64,000 nucleotides of DNA, from NCBI GenBank assembly GCA_002105175.1, contig MCGE01000003.1, positions 806,001 through 870,000 of the forward strand, read 5' to 3'. Under the pieces are notes generated by a model that worked only from the letters and a program-made list of their open reading frames with translations, made no database searches and was not told the origin of the DNA. This DNA comes from Absidia repens. Its lineage: Eukaryota > Mucoromycota > Mucoromycetes > Mucorales > Cunninghamellaceae. This document shows positions 61,931 through 64,000 of this stretch, one piece after another. The translations under genes and the position numbers were made by a program. How positions within the stretch are numbered: the first letter of the stretch is position 1; every line of letters begins with the position of its first letter.

Positions 61931-64000
61931 CTGATGTGAAGGACAGGGAACGGCTATTGTTGGCTGGCTACATGTCACCAAAGGAGTAATAATGGGCTAG
62001 GTGGGTAAAATCATTGTCGAAGGACCAGGCCAATAATGTTTGACGGCAGGAAGGTAGGTACCATCAGGGAGAAAACTTCCACAATGACGAAACAGGCACA
62101 ATCAAAGGAGTATCTTAAGGTCGGCTCTTAGCTGTATAGATTTTTCAGACCGCTAAAGCATCCAGCGCATTCACTCCAAGTCGATACATAGATTTCTGAG
62201 TAGATCCCGATCGCTTCATCTTGAGATAACCAATGCACCGCTCCGTCGATCGATGACCGTAGTTCAGTGAGGTGATGCAGTGTGCTACATTTTGTTCCTG
62301 TTCGTTTGAATATAAAATGAAAAAAAAAATCCAACAGTTGATTTTGTTTTTTCATGCTATTGTGTCGACAGTGCTTCAATATTGAGTTGGTATAATATGG
62401 TATTGTTGTATTGATTAAAAAGCAGGTAAAGATAAAAAAATAAGCATCTACTTAAATTCCCGTCCGCTCAAATTATTTAACCGAAATTCTAGGAAGACTG
62501 GTGATCTTACCAAATCCACTATAAAAATGTCGAGAAAAATATTGTGAATCTGAATCGCATGTAGTTGGGGTAAATTTTTACTCAATTTCAAAACAGATAA
62601 AGAACACCATTGACATAGACAAATGTAGCATTTTTCCTATTATTTATACTACATTAATCATCTGCTATTTACCTCTCCTTTTTCATATTATTGTTATGGT
62701 GTAATTCACCCAACACGTAAGAATGAATCCAATATTTTAATATCCGCTATCGTCGTAGGGGGAGGGCGCCACTCCTGCCATTTTATACGTTTGTATGCCG
62801 TCCCTTGGCCTAATGGTTTGAGTTTGAGTTTCCGTTTCTTTTTGTTTTTTGGTTTTTTTACCATACCACACGGAACTATATCATTTGTATATATTTTAAA
62901 ATAACGAGCTGGATACACACGGTATGATCTGTCTAGTAGATATTAAATCTGGCGGCACGGTCTAGGATAACTAATAGAGTGGTTAGATGGGAATACAGAC
63001 ACATTTCATACTAAATAGCTTAGAACTGGCCACCCGTCAGTAGGCTTCAGGGAGTGGGGAAAATAGTCATAGACAAGCTTGTCAATCAGTCGCTGGCGCT
63101 CTAGCGGAAAAGTAATCATACTGGGTAAGCTAGATAACAAGCAGTTTGATAGGACATTTACAAAACAGTCTCAATAACGACTTTTCTCACTATGTGATGG
63201 GTCAGAATATGAGTAATAAAAAGGACATGGTTTATTTGATGATTATTGGCAGATCGGAAACTAAGAGTGTGGGGTTCATATGACAAACGGACTAATGGAG
63301 GTAGCATGAAGGAGATCTGAAATATGATCTACACTAATCTATATAAACTCTGTAAAAAGAATTTTAATATACTATACAAGACATGGGTAAGATTATAAAT
63401 TGATATCTATCCTTGAAGCGAAAAACTGTCAACATTAATCAAAGGAGGTATATGATGGTAGAAAAAAAGAAATATGTTGTGCAAGTCATGAGAAAGACTA
63501 TTGGGACATTTATCATTAAAACAAGAAAAAAGATAGTTATTTTATTCCAACTACGGACAAACTAGTACTAAACTAAGCTAAAGGAGGCTCCAAAAAGCCA
63601 GCTAATGGAGCCTTCAGATCCTAGATCAAAAACGACAGGGTTTCCCCACGTATTTTGTAATCCCTGAGCTGAAAACCCTTCTAAACTAGCCCTGATATTA
63701 TTCTAAGTTCAACATAACCTTATGAAGTTGAATGGTGAAGAAAAAATAAAGTGGTCAAAAAGAGAGGGAGAAAATAAAAATTTGGGAGAAAATAAATAGG
63801 CGGTCGGGATTTGATTTTTTTTTTTGCAGATTGTAATTTTTGGCGAATACAAAAAAGGAAAATCACTCCTTTTGTACCTCCTTTTTTTTTTTTTTCTTCT
63901 TCTTTTTTTAATTGTTGCGGATTCTTTTTTTCTCATTTTTGTTTACATTCAGTGCTGTTTTTAGTCAAGTTTGTTTATATACCAGGTAACGAGAACCTTC
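61931..64000. other. Gene-free terminal interval
   Basis: Contains unassigned moderately GC-rich sequence to about 62.3 kb, AT-rich sequence, and an R1 copy (62940-63807, minus). A minus-strand frame at 62706-62918 (lysine-rich, includes KWQEWRPPPTT) is not supported by any recognisable domain. Confidence 0.5.
62940..63807 (-). repeat. R1 dispersed repeat, long copy, degenerate head
   Basis: Core near 63610-63690 (GACAGGGTTTCCCCACGTAT, CTTCTAAACTAGCCCTGATA), purine tract 63735-63795, head reduced to GGCGGTCGGG without CACGTG, tail monomers towards 62940. Confidence 0.7.

Noticed and set aside
62706..62918. Minus-strand 70-residue lysine-rich frame
   Set aside because: No start context, no recognisable domain and no splice partners; not enough to call a gene.

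Overview
The window looks like nuclear DNA of a filamentous, early-diverging fungus, most likely Mucoromycota (Mucorales). This is inferred from gene content, from short introns (about 45-180 nt, mostly GTAAG...AG), from AT-rich low-complexity spacers and from a MATA_HMG-type box protein. No species call is made. Exon models were built by hand from splice sites and protein homology. Summed exon lengths are divisible by three for every recognised gene except three, each of which is short by exactly one base.

1-8.8 kb is a mobile-element landing zone. A complete, nearly pristine Ty3/gypsy retrotransposon (1228-6433) has two LTRs that differ by one base. Its gag and pol overlap in the -1 frame at a textbook slippery heptamer. 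It ends 11 bp upstream of a tRNA-Gly(GCC) gene (6445-6516), which suggests Ty3-style targeting of RNA polymerase III promoters. LTR-like fragments and a GC-rich repeat follow.

9.1-10.7 kb holds an acetyl-CoA acetyltransferase (thiolase). 10.8-15.4 kb is gene-free and repeat-filled. 15.4-21.1 kb is compact: HMG-box protein, NAA40-type histone N-acetyltransferase, NOP10, tRNA-His guanylyltransferase THG1, and a BORCS6-like coiled-coil protein on the minus strand. 21.4-29.4 kb carries an insulin-degrading-enzyme-type M16 protease (minus, 11 exons), a Tim17/22/23-family membrane protein and proteasome ATPase RPT6 (minus). After an inverted repeat pair (29.7-31.8 kb) come MIC19, a GSKIP-like protein, an AVT-type vacuolar amino-acid transporter (minus) and the PP1 catalytic subunit (32.4-40.2 kb). 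40.2-45.7 kb is repeats. 45.7-53.7 kb holds zuotin, an unrecognised small gene, MCT-1/Tma20, ERV46 and enolase. 53.7-64 kb holds two unrecognised genes, a small voltage-sensor-like membrane protein, a probable pseudogene and more repeats.

The recurring unexplained element is a dispersed non-coding family, called R1 here, with at least 11 copies in nearly every large gene-free gap. Well-preserved copies begin with CCCGCCCACGTGAA, then a pyrimidine tract, a conserved core containing a GGGAAACCC-like motif, an AATAAA motif, and in long copies a tail of degenerate ~140-bp monomers. It resembles a promoter plus polyadenylated non-coding transcript, and it is the best candidate here for something undescribed.

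The genes are mostly unlinked housekeeping functions: translation and ribosome biogenesis (zuotin, NOP10, THG1, MCT-1), proteostasis (RPT6, IDE), mitochondria (MIC19, Tim17 family), secretion (ERV46) and metabolism (enolase, thiolase). I see no operon-like or biosynthetic cluster.
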